DNA of 56,101 bases, from positions 1-56,101 of the forward strand of contig JAGABZ010000008.1 in the NCBI GenBank assembly GCA_017614375.1, in the 5' to 3' direction. Made by a program: the position numbers and the translations under genes. Origin of the DNA: Spirochaetales bacterium (GTDB lineage Bacteria > Spirochaetota > Spirochaetia > Sphaerochaetales > Sphaerochaetaceae). The notes below the pieces were generated by a model. It was not told the DNA's origin. It searched no databases and saw only the letters and a program-made list of their open reading frames with translations. Positions 7,028-16,237 of the stretch are shown here, piece by piece. Within the stretch, counting starts at the first letter, position 1. The number at the start of each line of letters is the position of its first letter.

Positions 7028-7056
7028 AACATAGGTTCGCAAGGTTACAAAGTCAA
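7028..7056 (-). promoter_or_regulatory. Promoter of the sigma-ATPase-ClpP operon
   Basis: On the minus strand TTGACT (7051-7056), a 17-bp spacer and TATGTT (7028-7033) form a good sigma-70 promoter. The transcript would start near 7021, about 45 bases before the sigma-factor ATG. Confidence 0.7.
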
Positions 7057-7114
7057 GGGCGGTTCTTAAAGTTTTTTCCGTTTTTACTGGGGGCGGGGAA
7101 TTGCCGCCCGGAAT

Positions 7115-7143
7115 TTGCCTGCGGGCGGAGGCTTGGTTAAATT
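7115..7143 (+). promoter_or_regulatory. Possible promoter of clpB
   Basis: TTGCCT (7115-7120), 17 bp, then TAAATT (7138-7143). The match is moderate. No CIRCE inverted repeat is present, so HrcA control is unlikely at this gene. Confidence 0.35.
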
Positions 7144-7174
7144 ATGGGTGATAAAAATGCTGGGAGGCACTGAT

Positions 7175-9751
7175 ATGGATTTTGACAAGTTCACAGTAAA
7201 AGTGAAGGAAGCCATAACGGACTCGCAATCCCTTGCCGCCAGGAACAGCAACGCTGAAATCGGTTGCGAGCATCTGTTTTACTGCTTCCTACAGCAGGAA
7301 AACGGCACCGCCGCAGGACTGCTGGGCAGACTCGGGGTTGACCCGAAGGTATTCGAATCGGAGCTCAGGCTCCTAATAGACAGAAATCCCAAGAGCTACG
7401 GCTCGAACAAGGGGGCGGTTCTCTCGGCCGCTCTGAACGAAGTACTGGTCCGCTCCCTCGAGGAGTCGTCCAAGATGAAGGACGAGTTCGTCAGCACCGA
7501 CCACATCATCCTGGCCATGTCGGAGGAAAACGGCAAGGTCGGCGAACTGATGCGGCGTTTCGGATTGCGTTACAACGCCCTGCTCGGGGCGGTCAAGGAG
7601 CTCCGGGGCAACCAGAGGGTCACCGACGAGGACGCCGAAAGCAAGTACGGGGCCCTGGACAAATACTGCAAGGACATCACCGCCCTCGCCGCCGCGGGCA
7701 AACTTGACCCGGTCATAGGCAGAGACGAGGAAATCAGGAGGGTCGTCCAGGTCTTGTCCAGAAAAACCAAGAACAACCCGGTGCTGATCGGAGAGCCCGG
7801 AGTGGGAAAGACCGCGATTGTCGAAGGTCTGGCGGAGCGGATCGTTTCAAAGGACGTGCCGGATTCGCTGAAGGACAAGAGGCTGCTCGAGCTTGACCTG
7901 GGCCAGCTGGTCGCCGGAGCCAAGTACCGCGGGGAATTCGAGGAGAGGCTCAAGGCGGTGATCAACGACGTGGCCAAAAGCGAAGGCAAGATCATCCTCT
8001 TTATCGATGAGCTTCACACGATAGTGGGTGCCGGAGCGGCCGAGGGTTCGACCGACGCCTCGAACCTGATAAAGCCGGCGCTGGCCCGCGGGGAGCTTCA
8101 CACGGTCGGCGCGACGACGCTGGATGAGTACCGCAAGTACATTGAAAAAGACAAGGCCCTGGAACGACGTTTTCAGCCGGTTTACGCGAACGAACCTTCG
8201 GTAGAGGACACCATTGCCATTCTAAGGGGAATCAAGGAGCGCTATGAGGTCCACCACGGAGTCAGAATCAAGGATGACGCCCTGGTCGCGGCGGCGGTGC
8301 TCTCAAACCGCTACATCACCAACCGTTTCCTCCCGGACAAGGCCATAGACCTGGTCGATGAGGCGGCCAGCCAGCTCAAGATGGAAATCGAGAGCCAGCC
8401 GGTTGAACTGGACAAGATCGAGCGCCGTATGCTCCAGCTGAACATCGAGAAGCAGGCCCTGTCCAAAGAGACGGATGCGGGCTCGCTCAAGCGGCTGGAA
8501 AAGATCAACGACGAGCTTGCCGACCTGGGTGAGAAGCGCAACGGAATGCATCTGAAGTGGGAGAACGAAAAGAACATCATCGACGGCATCCGCGGCGCCA
8601 AGGCATCGCTTGAAAAGCTCAAGACCGAGGAAATGCTCGCCGAACGTGCCGGAGACCTGGGTAAGGCCGCCGAGATCAAGCACGGAAAGATTCCCGCGCT
8701 GAGTGCCGAGATTGCCGACATGGGCGAAAAGCTGAAGAGAATTCAGGAAAAGGGTTCGCTGCTGCGCGAGGAAGTGGGGCAGGAGGACATCGCCCGCGTC
8801 GTGTCCACCTGGACGGGAATCCCCGTGGGCAAGATGCTCTCAAGTGAGATGGAGAAGTACCTGAGGCTCGAAGACATCCTCCATCAGCGGGTTGTGGGCC
8901 AGAACGAGGCTGTCAGCGCCGTGGCCAACGCCATCCGGCGCAACAAGACCGGACTGAGCGACCAGAACCGGCCGCTGGGCTCGTTCCTCTTCGCCGGGCC
9001 GACCGGAGTGGGCAAGACGGAACTGGCCAAGGTCCTTGCCGACTTTCTCTTTGACAGCGAAAAGGCCCTGGCCCGGATTGACATGAGCGAGTACATGGAA
9101 AAGTTCTCCGTTTCCCGTCTGATCGGAGCGCCCCCGGGATACGTCGGCTACGACCAGGGCGGCCAGCTGACCGAGATTGTCCGCCGCAGGCCGTACTCGG
9201 TAATACTGTTTGATGAAATCGAAAAGGCCCATCCGGATGTATTCAACGTACTGCTTCAGCTGCTCGACGACGGCAGGCTGACCGACGGTCAGGGCCGGGT
9301 CGTGGACTTTAGAAACACCATAATCATCATGACAAGCAACCTCGGTTCGTCCGAGATTCTGGGAACCGATGATTTCGAAACCGCCCGCGCCAGGGTTCTG
9401 GAGATAGTGCGGCACAGTTTCAAGCCGGAGTTCATCAACCGTATCGACGAGATGATAGTCTTCAACCGCCTCGACCGTGATGCCATCGGCAGGATCGTCG
9501 GGTTGCAGCTGGAGCGTCTGGCGGCGAGAATCGCCGACAAGGGCTACAGTCTGAAGTGGGATAGCGGCGTTGTGGAGCTGCTCGCCGACGCCGGTTTCAG
9601 CCCTGACTTCGGAGCGCGTCCGGTCAAGAGGGCTATCGTGAATCTGGTGGAGAACCCGCTGGCGATGAAGCTGCTTCAGGGCGGTTTCGCCGAGGGGGAC
9701 ACGATAAAGCTCTCCTCCGAGGACGGAAAACTGGTTATCTCCAAAGGCTGA
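7175..9751 (+). CDS. clpB: ATP-dependent chaperone ClpB (disaggregase)
   Basis: ClpB pulls aggregated proteins apart together with DnaK. The 858-residue chain has the N-terminal repeat domain, the first AAA+ module (Walker A GEPGVGKT at 206-213, Walker B around FIDE near 278), the long coiled M domain (about 400-520) and the second AAA+ module (Walker A GPTGVGKT at 608-615). The size and order are those of full-length ClpB. No ClpP-docking IGF-type loop was noticed. The start at 7175 has a GGGAGG site, and the reading upstream of it is not needed. It is divergent from the sigma/ClpP operon and convergent with the MATE gene. DnaK and GrpE are encoded at the far end of the window. Confidence 0.97.
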   Translation: MDFDKFTVKVKEAITDSQSLAARNSNAEIGCEHLFYCFLQQENGTAAGLLGRLGVDPKVFESELRLLIDRNPKSYGSNKGAVLSAALNEVLVRSLEESSKMKDEFVSTDHIILAMSEENGKVGELMRRFGLRYNALLGAVKELRGNQRVTDEDAESKYGALDKYCKDITALAAAGKLDPVIGRDEEIRRVVQVLSRKTKNNPVLIGEPGVGKTAIVEGLAERIVSKDVPDSLKDKRLLELDLGQLVAGAKYRGEFEERLKAVINDVAKSEGKIILFIDELHTIVGAGAAEGSTDASNLIKPALARGELHTVGATTLDEYRKYIEKDKALERRFQPVYANEPSVEDTIAILRGIKERYEVHHGVRIKDDALVAAAVLSNRYITNRFLPDKAIDLVDEAASQLKMEIESQPVELDKIERRMLQLNIEKQALSKETDAGSLKRLEKINDELADLGEKRNGMHLKWENEKNIIDGIRGAKASLEKLKTEEMLAERAGDLGKAAEIKHGKIPALSAEIADMGEKLKRIQEKGSLLREEVGQEDIARVVSTWTGIPVGKMLSSEMEKYLRLEDILHQRVVGQNEAVSAVANAIRRNKTGLSDQNRPLGSFLFAGPTGVGKTELAKVLADFLFDSEKALARIDMSEYMEKFSVSRLIGAPPGYVGYDQGGQLTEIVRRRPYSVILFDEIEKAHPDVFNVLLQLLDDGRLTDGQGRVVDFRNTIIIMTSNLGSSEILGTDDFETARARVLEIVRHSFKPEFINRIDEMIVFNRLDRDAIGRIVGLQLERLAARIADKGYSLKWDSGVVELLADAGFSPDFGARPVKRAIVNLVENPLAMKLLQGGFAEGDTIKLSSEDGKLVISKG

Positions 9752-9780
9752 GAGTCAGCAGAATACCGACCGGGCCCGGC

Positions 9781-11148
9781 CTAAATCCCCAGGTCGGGCA
9801 GGGCGGTCTGCCACTTTTTCTTGAGGGAGTGGTAATAGAGGAACATCACAACCGAACAGACGAGCCATCCGACGGGATAGCCCAGCGCCACCGCCTCGAT
9901 CGAACCGGGAATCAGATGGGATATGACCGCCAGATAAAGCTGTCTGAACAGGACGAAGCTGGAGATCATGATCACCATCGGGATGCGGGACTTTCCCATT
10001 CCCCTGAGGGCCCCGGCGTGGATCTGGTTAAAGACGCAGACTATCTCGAACGGCATCAGAAGGCGGATGATCAGCGTTCCGTAATAAAGCACACCTTCCT
10101 CCGAGTTGAACAGGTGTATGAACTGCGGAGCGAACAGCCCGATGAGCATCGACAACAGGACGGTGATTACACTCAGAATCCAGATTGAGGTGCTGATACC
10201 CTTTCTGATCCGCTCCCTGTTACCTGCGCCGGCATTCTGACCGACAAAGGTGGTCACCGCCTGGTTGAAACTCTGCCTGGGAAGATTGACGAAGGAGTCG
10301 AGCCTGCTGTAAACGCCCCATCCCGAGGTCGCTCCTGCTCCGAAACTGTTGATATAGGACTGCACGAACACGTTGGAGAACGAAATCAGTGCCATCTGGA
10401 TTGCCGTCGGCATGCCGATTGAGAAGATCCGCCTGAGCAGGACCCGGTCGATGGTCAGTTCCGAGGGCCGGACCCTGTAGCACTCGTCGGTCCGCAGCAG
10501 GACGGCCAGCAGCAGGATGCAGGAGAAAATCTCGCTGGCAACCGTGGCGTTTCCCACTCCGGCCACCCCCATGTTGAAACGGGCGACCAGGACGATGTCC
10601 AGAAGGATGTTCGTCAGGGAGGACACTATCAGGAAGTACAGCGGCCGGGTCGAGTCGCCGACGGCCCTGAGGATTGCGGCCCCCATATTATAGAAGGTAA
10701 GGGCGGGAATCCCGCTGAAATAGATTCTCAGGTAGGTCACCGCCAGCGGGTAGATCTCCGGCGGGGTGTTCATCATCCTTAAAAGCCATGGGGTCAGGCT
10801 GAGGCTGAGAGCCGTCATGGCCAGCCCGATGAGCAGGGTGGTGAGGATGCTGGTATGGACGGCCCGCCTCATGTCGGCGATTCTGCCGGCCCCGAACAGC
10901 TGGGAGATGACGACTCCCGCTCCGGTGGCCAGGCCTGAAAAGAACCCGACCATCATGAAAATCGCCGAGGAAACCGAAGTCACCGCCCCGAGGGCGTGGG
11001 CTCCTACGTAGTTGCCCACCACCAGGCTGTCGACCGTATTGTAGAAAGTCTGAAAGATATTGCCGGCCAGAAGCGGGAGGGAAAACACCACGAGCTGCTT
11101 CCAGATGACCCCGCTGGTCATGTCCATCGTCTTTGATTTGCCGGGCAT
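9781..11148 (-). CDS. MATE family multidrug or metabolite exporter
   Basis: A 455-residue inner-membrane protein with about twelve transmembrane helices in two repeated halves, typical of MATE transporters that expel drugs or metabolites using a sodium or proton gradient. The N-terminal motif LPLLAGNIFQTFYNTVDSLV and the mid-protein GMPTAIQMALISFSN are the matching helix-1 and helix-7 signatures of the two halves. The start is uncertain: neither the ATG chosen nor one 21 bases further in has a strong ribosome binding site. It follows the nucleotidyltransferase gene by 19 bases and probably shares its transcript. The substrate cannot be told from sequence. Confidence 0.92.
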   Translation of the reverse strand: MPGKSKTMDMTSGVIWKQLVVFSLPLLAGNIFQTFYNTVDSLVVGNYVGAHALGAVTSVSSAIFMMVGFFSGLATGAGVVISQLFGAGRIADMRRAVHTSILTTLLIGLAMTALSLSLTPWLLRMMNTPPEIYPLAVTYLRIYFSGIPALTFYNMGAAILRAVGDSTRPLYFLIVSSLTNILLDIVLVARFNMGVAGVGNATVASEIFSCILLLAVLLRTDECYRVRPSELTIDRVLLRRIFSIGMPTAIQMALISFSNVFVQSYINSFGAGATSGWGVYSRLDSFVNLPRQSFNQAVTTFVGQNAGAGNRERIRKGISTSIWILSVITVLLSMLIGLFAPQFIHLFNSEEGVLYYGTLIIRLLMPFEIVCVFNQIHAGALRGMGKSRIPMVIMISSFVLFRQLYLAVISHLIPGSIEAVALGYPVGWLVCSVVMFLYYHSLKKKWQTALPDLGI

Positions 11149-11167
11149 GCTTACGTTTTAAACCAAA

Positions 11168-11758
11168 TCAGAGCTCAGCGACAAGGTCGGACGGGGTGTC
11201 TATGTCGACAAAAAAGCCCCGGTCCTCCGTAACAAACGGCAGTACATCCCTGTCTGCCAGGAGGCTTCTGACCGAGGTGCCGTCGTGGGCGCGGAGGATG
11301 ACTTCCCTCATCCGGGAGGAAAGCAGAACCGGGTGGCCGGGCATGTTACGGCTCTCCGACCGGGGTCTGACGGCATCATGATTCCCGAGCAGGCCGGAGA
11401 GGGCCAGGTAGTTTTCCGCCGTGACCAGGGGAAGGTCACCCGGGGTTATGTAAAAGTCGCTGTCCCCCTGCAGGATTCCCAGTCCGGCCTGAACCGAGGA
11501 GAACTGTCCCGAGGCGAAACGGTCGTTGAACACAAAGCGCAACGGGGCCTGAGGCCCGAAACAGGAGGTCAGGGCGCGCTGGATTTCCGGGGCCTGATAT
11601 CCGGTGACGACGGTCACCTTTCCCCCCAGAGCGAGCGCGGCCCGGAGTGCGGCTCCGACACTACGGACGCACAGGGGCAGGCCGTCGTACACGGCCAGGA
11701 GTTTGTTTTCCTTTCCGAAGCGCTCCGACAGTCCGGCGCAGAGCACGATGAAGTCCAT
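11168..11758 (-). CDS. MobA-like nucleotidyltransferase
   Basis: The 196-residue protein begins with the nucleotide-binding signature VLCAGLSERFGKENKLL of the NTP-transferase family that contains MobA and MocA. It continues with TPGDLPLVT, the metal-binding acidic motif, and GHPVLLSSRMRE. The closest match by character is the MocA-type molybdenum cofactor cytidylyltransferase, but nothing else for that cofactor lies nearby, so the substrate stays open. The ATG chosen has a GGAGG site seven bases upstream and sits behind a near-perfect TATAAT promoter. It leads a two-gene leftward unit with the MATE exporter. Confidence 0.82.
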   Translation of the reverse strand: MDFIVLCAGLSERFGKENKLLAVYDGLPLCVRSVGAALRAALALGGKVTVVTGYQAPEIQRALTSCFGPQAPLRFVFNDRFASGQFSSVQAGLGILQGDSDFYITPGDLPLVTAENYLALSGLLGNHDAVRPRSESRNMPGHPVLLSSRMREVILRAHDGTSVRSLLADRDVLPFVTEDRGFFVDIDTPSDLVAEL

Positions 11759-11776
11759 CCGGTTGCCTCCGGGGCG

Positions 11777-11806
11777 ATTATACGCCCGTGTGTCCGTATT
11801 GGACAA
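11777..11806 (-). promoter_or_regulatory. Promoter of the nucleotidyltransferase-MATE unit
   Basis: On the minus strand TTGTCC (11801-11806), 18 bp, then a perfect TATAAT (11777-11782). The -35 overlaps that of the rightward glycerate kinase promoter. Confidence 0.7.
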
Positions 11807-11827
11807 CTCATGTGTTTCTGATAGTAT
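11799..11827 (+). promoter_or_regulatory. Promoter of the glycerate kinase-glgP unit
   Basis: TTGGAC (11799-11804), 17 bp, then TAGTAT (11822-11827). It shares four bases with the -35 of the divergent promoter, so the two cannot easily be occupied by polymerase at once. Confidence 0.65.
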
Positions 11828-11843
11828 CTTTGCGGAGGCAGTG

Positions 11844-12977
11844 ATGGTCCCGTCAAAGTTCGTATTCATTCCCGATTCCTTCAAAGGCACTATGAGTTCC
11901 GCCGAAGTGTGTGAGGTGATGGAGACGGCTGTGCGCAGGCACTTCCCCGCAGCCCGGACGGTGAGCATTCCGGTCGCCGACGGGGGAGAGGGGAGTGTCG
12001 ATGCCTTTGTCCGGGCTGTCGGAGGGCAGGAGGTTAGGCTGACCGTCAGCGGACCGTTCGGCGAACCTGTCAACGTAAAATACGCGATTCTTCGTAGCGG
12101 CGAGGCGGTCATCGAGATGGCCTCGTGCGCCGGACTGCCTCTGGTCGAGGGCCGGGCGAACCCGGAAAAGACGACCACCTACGGTGTTGGGGAGCAGATT
12201 CTTGACGCGGTCAGACGCGGTTGCAGGACCGTCATAGTGGGGTTGGGCGGAAGCTGCACCACCGACGGCGGCTGCGGAGCAGCCAGCGCCTGCGGGACCG
12301 TTTTTTTGGATGAGTCGGGCAATCCATTTGTCCCCGTCGGAGGAACGCTGAAGGATATCAGGACAATCCGGCGCGGCAGCCTGATTCCGCCGGATGTCAG
12401 AATCGTCACGATGTGCGATGTGGACAATCCCCTGTGCGGACAGACCGGCGCGGCATATGTCTTCGGCCCGCAGAAGGGCGCCGATCCGGAAATGGTCGTC
12501 CGCCTGGACGGGGGTCTGGCCCACCTCGCCCGTACAATCAGGCACGACCTCGGCGCCGAGATCCTCAATCTCCCCGGAGCCGGTGCGGCCGGCGGAATGG
12601 GCGCAGGGATGGTCGCCTTTTTCGGCTCGGAGCTGAAAATGGGCATCGAGACGGTGCTGGATACCACCGGGTTCGACCGTGAGGTCTCCGACGCCGACTT
12701 TGTCTTTACCGGAGAGGGAAGAATCGACAGCCAGAGCCTGAGGGGAAAGGTAGTGATGGGCGTTGCCCGCCGCTGCGCCCGCCTGGGGACCCGGGCAAAG
12801 GTGATTGCCTTCGTCGGAGACATCGGAGGCGACATTTCCGAGTGTTACAAACAGGGGGTCTGCGCGGTTTTCAGCACCAACCGCCGCGCCGTCCCGTTTT
12901 CCGAAGCCAGACTCAGCGCCCGCCCGGATCTGGAGGATACGATCGACAATTTCACGGGACTGATCGCCCGGTTGTAG
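11844..12977 (+). CDS. Glycerate 2-kinase
   Basis: A 377-residue enzyme of the GlxK/GarK family that phosphorylates D-glycerate, feeding 2-phosphoglycerate into glycolysis. The family signatures are IPDSFKGTMSSAEV at the N-terminus, PVADGGEGSVDAF around residue 47, the glycine-rich GLGGSCTTDGGCGAASA and, near the C-terminus, FTGEGRIDSQSLRGK. Length is standard. The ATG chosen follows GGAGG, and upstream in-frame readings run into the promoter and the divergent gene. It is followed 39 bases later by glgP, so the two probably form one carbon-metabolism unit. No glyoxylate or glucarate pathway genes are near to say where glycerate comes from. Confidence 0.92.
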   Translation: MVPSKFVFIPDSFKGTMSSAEVCEVMETAVRRHFPAARTVSIPVADGGEGSVDAFVRAVGGQEVRLTVSGPFGEPVNVKYAILRSGEAVIEMASCAGLPLVEGRANPEKTTTYGVGEQILDAVRRGCRTVIVGLGGSCTTDGGCGAASACGTVFLDESGNPFVPVGGTLKDIRTIRRGSLIPPDVRIVTMCDVDNPLCGQTGAAYVFGPQKGADPEMVVRLDGGLAHLARTIRHDLGAEILNLPGAGAAGGMGAGMVAFFGSELKMGIETVLDTTGFDREVSDADFVFTGEGRIDSQSLRGKVVMGVARRCARLGTRAKVIAFVGDIGGDISECYKQGVCAVFSTNRRAVPFSEARLSARPDLEDTIDNFTGLIARL

Positions 12978-13016
12978 GACGGTCGGGCCTTGCCCTGAAA
13001 CAATAGAGAGGTTTGA

Positions 13017-15551
13017 ATGACTGACAAAAGCAAAAATGCCCAGAACGTGCGGTTCTCGCCCTCGGCCGAGGCCATCGAAAGGGACTTCGCCGAGCACCTG
13101 AAGTACACGATGGACGCCGACATCTACCATACCACCGATGAAAACCGCTACGCCGCCCTGGCTCTGGCGGTGAAGGACAGGATTATCCACCAGTGGGATC
13201 TGAGCCGGAAGACCCAGCGCGCCCGGAGCGCGAAGAGGGTCTACTACCTGTCGCTGGAGTTCCTCATGGGCCGCGCGATGAACAACAACATCGTCAACAT
13301 GCAGCTTGAGGAGCCGGTGAGGCAGGCGCTGACCGAGCTCGGATACAACTACGAGGAGTTGGAGGAGATGGAGCAGGATGCCGGTCTGGGAAACGGCGGA
13401 CTGGGGAGACTGGCCGCGTGCTTCCTCGATTCGATGGCCACCGGGGATATCCCCGCGTACGGCTACGGCATCCGGTACAACTTCGGAATCTTCCGCCAGA
13501 AGATAGTCGACGGTTTCCAGGTCGAGCAGCCGGACTCGTGGCTGTCCGGCTACGGGAACCCCTGGGAAATCTGCCGTCCCGATCTGGTCTATACGGTCCG
13601 GTTCGGGGGCAAGGTCGAGTCGGTCCCCAGAGGCGACGGCAAGTACCGTTATGTCTGGACTGGCAGTGAGCAGGTTCAGGGGCTGGCGTATGACATGCCG
13701 ATAATCGGCTACGGCGGCAGGACGGTGAATACCCTCCGGCTCTTCTCCGCCAGAGCCGCCAACGAATTCGACCTGAAGGAGTTCAACGAGGGTGACTATA
13801 CCGAGGCGGTGCGCGAACGCAACCATGCCGAGAATATCAGCCAGGTCCTCTATCCGAACGACACCGGATACATGGGAAAGGTCCTCAGGCTCAAGCAGCA
13901 GTACTTCTTCGTCGCCTGTGCCCTGGCCGACATCGTCCGCCGCTTCCGCAGGGAAAACCGCCCGTGGACGGACCTGCCCGACTTCGCAGCCATCCAGATG
14001 AACGACACCCACCCGTCGATTGCAATCGCAGAACTCATGAGAATCCTGATGGATGACGAGGGGCTCGAGTGGGACGAGGCCTGGAAGGTCACCGTGGCCG
14101 TCATGGGCTATACCAACCACACGCTGATGCCCGAGGCTCTGGAAAAATGGCCGGTCGACATGCTCGGAGGTCTGCTGCCCAGACATCTGCAGATAATCTT
14201 TGAGATCAACCGCCGGTTCCTGATGCAGGCCGCGTCGGTTTTCGAGTCGGACATCGGAGCCATCCGCAATGTCAGCATCATCGAGGAGTCCAGCCCCAAG
14301 ATGGTCCGCATGGCGAACCTGGCCATAGTCGGCAGCCACAAGGTGAACGGGGTTGCGGAGCTTCACAGCAAACTGCTCCGGACCCAGATGTTCCCCGACT
14401 TCAACCGGCTCTACCCGGAGCGTTTTACAAACGTGACCAACGGAATCACCCAGCGCAGGTGGCTGCTCTCGGCCAACCCGGGACTGGCCTCGCTGATCAC
14501 CGGGGCAATCGGCGACGGATGGATTACCGATTTCTCTCAGATGTCCCGCCTGATGCCCCTGGCCGGGGACCGTGCTTTCCGCGACGGATTTGCCGCCGTC
14601 AAGCGCCGCGCAAAGGAGCGCACCGCGGACTTCCTGCTTCAGGAATGCTCGATAAAGCTCGACCCGGAAATGGTCTTTGACGTTCAGGTAAAGCGCATAC
14701 ACGAGTACAAGCGCCAGCTTCTGAACGCGATGAACATCCTGCTGGTCTATCTGAGGATGAAGAACGACCGGGCCTTCAGGGATTCGTTTACCCCGACAGC
14801 GTTCCTGTTCGGAGGAAAGGCCGCTCCGGGCTATGTGAATGCCAAGCTGAGCATCAAGCTGATCAATGACCTGGCGGCGATGGTCAACTCCGACCCGGAG
14901 GTCAACAGCCGCCTGGCCGTCCACTTCCTGCCCAACTACCGGGTCACCCTGGCCGAAAGGCTGATTCCCGGAACCGACATCTCCGAGCAGCTCTCAACCG
15001 CGGGAACCGAGGCCTCCGGCACCGGAAACATGAAGTTCATGGTGAACGGCGCCCTGACGATCGGGACCCTTGACGGCGCGAACGTTGAGATGGTCCGTGA
15101 GACGGGGGACGAGAACATGTTCATCTTTGGCCACACCGCCGATGAGATTTCCGCCCTCAGACCCACGTACGACCCGCGTTCGTTCATCGCCGCGGACCCG
15201 GAAATCGGCAGGATGACCGACTTCCTCTTTTCCGGAAAGCTCAACCCGTCGCGGCCGGAACTGTTCGAGCCGCTGCACGAGGCCGTACTCGGCTGGGGAG
15301 GGGACCGGTTCATGCTGCTGGCGGATTTGAGAATGTACGCCGATGTACATCAGAAGGTCCTGGACCTGTACGCCTCGGACCGCGACGGGTGGAACGCCAT
15401 GGCGGTCAGGAACATCGCTTCCAGCGGAAAGTTCTCCTCCGACCGCAGCATCGCCCAGTACGCCTCGGACATCTGGAACGTCAGAGCCTGCCCCGTCGAG
15501 AGGAGGGGGGACAGGGATTCCGTACTTGAGGATGCCCGCCGTAAGGACTGA
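13017..15551 (+). CDS. glgP: Glycogen/maltodextrin phosphorylase
   Basis: This enzyme releases glucose 1-phosphate from alpha-1,4-glucans. The 844 residues cover the full phosphorylase fold: SLEFLMGRAMNNN near residue 80, GLGNGGLGRLAACFLDS around 125-140, NDTHPSIAI, and the pyridoxal-phosphate region EASGTGNMKFMVNG, whose lysine binds the cofactor. Arginine and lysine phosphate-site residues (RIHEYKRQLLN) are in place. The start follows GAGAGG. A very long antisense reading frame covers this gene but has no features of its own. It shares the transcript of the glycerate kinase gene, and no clear terminator was found after it. Confidence 0.96.
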   Translation: MTDKSKNAQNVRFSPSAEAIERDFAEHLKYTMDADIYHTTDENRYAALALAVKDRIIHQWDLSRKTQRARSAKRVYYLSLEFLMGRAMNNNIVNMQLEEPVRQALTELGYNYEELEEMEQDAGLGNGGLGRLAACFLDSMATGDIPAYGYGIRYNFGIFRQKIVDGFQVEQPDSWLSGYGNPWEICRPDLVYTVRFGGKVESVPRGDGKYRYVWTGSEQVQGLAYDMPIIGYGGRTVNTLRLFSARAANEFDLKEFNEGDYTEAVRERNHAENISQVLYPNDTGYMGKVLRLKQQYFFVACALADIVRRFRRENRPWTDLPDFAAIQMNDTHPSIAIAELMRILMDDEGLEWDEAWKVTVAVMGYTNHTLMPEALEKWPVDMLGGLLPRHLQIIFEINRRFLMQAASVFESDIGAIRNVSIIEESSPKMVRMANLAIVGSHKVNGVAELHSKLLRTQMFPDFNRLYPERFTNVTNGITQRRWLLSANPGLASLITGAIGDGWITDFSQMSRLMPLAGDRAFRDGFAAVKRRAKERTADFLLQECSIKLDPEMVFDVQVKRIHEYKRQLLNAMNILLVYLRMKNDRAFRDSFTPTAFLFGGKAAPGYVNAKLSIKLINDLAAMVNSDPEVNSRLAVHFLPNYRVTLAERLIPGTDISEQLSTAGTEASGTGNMKFMVNGALTIGTLDGANVEMVRETGDENMFIFGHTADEISALRPTYDPRSFIAADPEIGRMTDFLFSGKLNPSRPELFEPLHEAVLGWGGDRFMLLADLRMYADVHQKVLDLYASDRDGWNAMAVRNIASSGKFSSDRSIAQYASDIWNVRACPVERRGDRDSVLEDARRKD

Positions 15552-15574
15552 GCGCAGAACAGTTTTTTTCGTTA

Positions 15575-15604
15575 TTGACAAAAGCAGATACAATTTGCTA
15601 TTTT
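15575..15604 (+). promoter_or_regulatory. Promoter of the tRNA-Thr to nusG unit
   Basis: A perfect TTGACA (15575-15580) and TATTTT (15599-15604), 18 bp apart, lie just before tRNA-Thr. Transcription would start about 20 bases before the tRNA and run into rpmG, tRNA-Trp, secE and nusG. Confidence 0.7.
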
Positions 15605-15631
15605 GTCTGTTGCACGCCTAGAGTGTGCCTT

Positions 15632-15704
<73 letters not shown>

Positions 15705-15747
15705 TTTAGTGTTTTTTCCGGGCGGCGTCCCGGCAGAGGAGCATGGT

Positions 15748-15924
15748 ATGGCAGACAAGAAAAAGGGACCGGTTGAAAAGATCGCCCTTCAGTGCACAGA
15801 GTGCAAGCAGAAGAACTACACCACCGAGAAGAACCGCCGTAATACTCCGGGAAAGCTCGAGCTGATGAAGTACTGCCCGTTTGAGCACAAGCACACGCTG
15901 CACAGAGAAGCGAAAATCAAGTAG
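15748..15924 (+). CDS. rpmG: 50S ribosomal protein L33
   Basis: A 58-residue protein of the large subunit near the E site. [18 protein letters not shown] is the family signature with the first CxxC pair. The second pair of the zinc-binding form is incomplete: KYCPFEHKH has one cysteine, with histidines that could stand in. The ATG chosen has AGAGGAG six bases upstream; an in-frame upstream extension would add residues unlike L33. It lies between two tRNA genes, an order seen in many bacteria ahead of secE and nusG. Confidence 0.95.
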   Translation: MADKKKGPVEKIALQCTECKQKNYTTEKNRRNTPGKLELMKYCPFEHKHTLHREAKIK

Positions 15925-15944
15925 CACAGGCTACTGAGGATATT

Positions 15945-16018
15945 AGGTCAGTAGCTCCAACGGTTAGAGCACTGGTCTCCAAAACCGGGTGTTGGGGGTT
16001 CGAATCCCTCCTGGCCTG
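15945..16018 (+). tRNA. tRNA-Trp (anticodon CCA)
   Basis: The acceptor AGGTCAG pairs with CTGGCCT (one T-G). The anticodon arm CTGGT/ACCGG encloses CTCCAAA, giving anticodon CCA for tryptophan. The T loop is TTCGAAT and the discriminator is G. The 3' CCA is not encoded. It sits 20 bases after rpmG and 27 before secE, and so is probably cut from their shared transcript. Confidence 0.95.
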
Positions 16019-16045
16019 AAGATCCCGCCTTTGATAGGAGTCGTC

Positions 16046-16225
16046 ATGAAGAAGATCGTGAAGTATTTCAAGGAATGCGTCGCAGAGATGAAAAAGGTCG
16101 TATGGCCGACCAGACAGTATGTCGTGAAGTCGACCGGCGTCGTCATCGTCTCGGCTGTGTTCTTTGCCGCTTTCCTCGGGCTGGTGGATTTCCTCCTGCT
16201 CAAGGGACTGGAGCTTTTGTTCTAA
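16046..16225 (+). CDS. secE: Preprotein translocase subunit SecE
   Basis: The small essential clamp of the SecYEG channel in the inner membrane. The 59 residues have the short single-helix form. The amphipathic segment with EMKKVVWPTRQ, the invariant SecE motif, leads into one hydrophobic helix (about residues 30-55). The ATG follows AGGAG. Its place right before nusG is the usual one. SecY is encoded in this window within the spc block. Confidence 0.95.
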   Translation: MKKIVKYFKECVAEMKKVVWPTRQYVVKSTGVVIVSAVFFAAFLGLVDFLLLKGLELLF

Positions 16226-16237
16226 AACGGAGTCGGA

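Noticed and set aside
4098-7042. Integrated conjugative element
   Set aside because: Only the coupling-type ATPase hints at conjugation. No integrase, relaxase, attachment repeat or composition change marks a boundary.
7057-7174. CIRCE element for HrcA before clpB
   Set aside because: No TTAGCACTC-N9-GAGTGCTAA-like repeat is present here or before grpE.
11853-14924. A 1023-codon open reading frame antisense to glycerate kinase and glgP
   Set aside because: It mirrors two well-identified genes, has no ribosome binding site or family motif, and its composition is what the GC-rich codon bias produces on the other strand.
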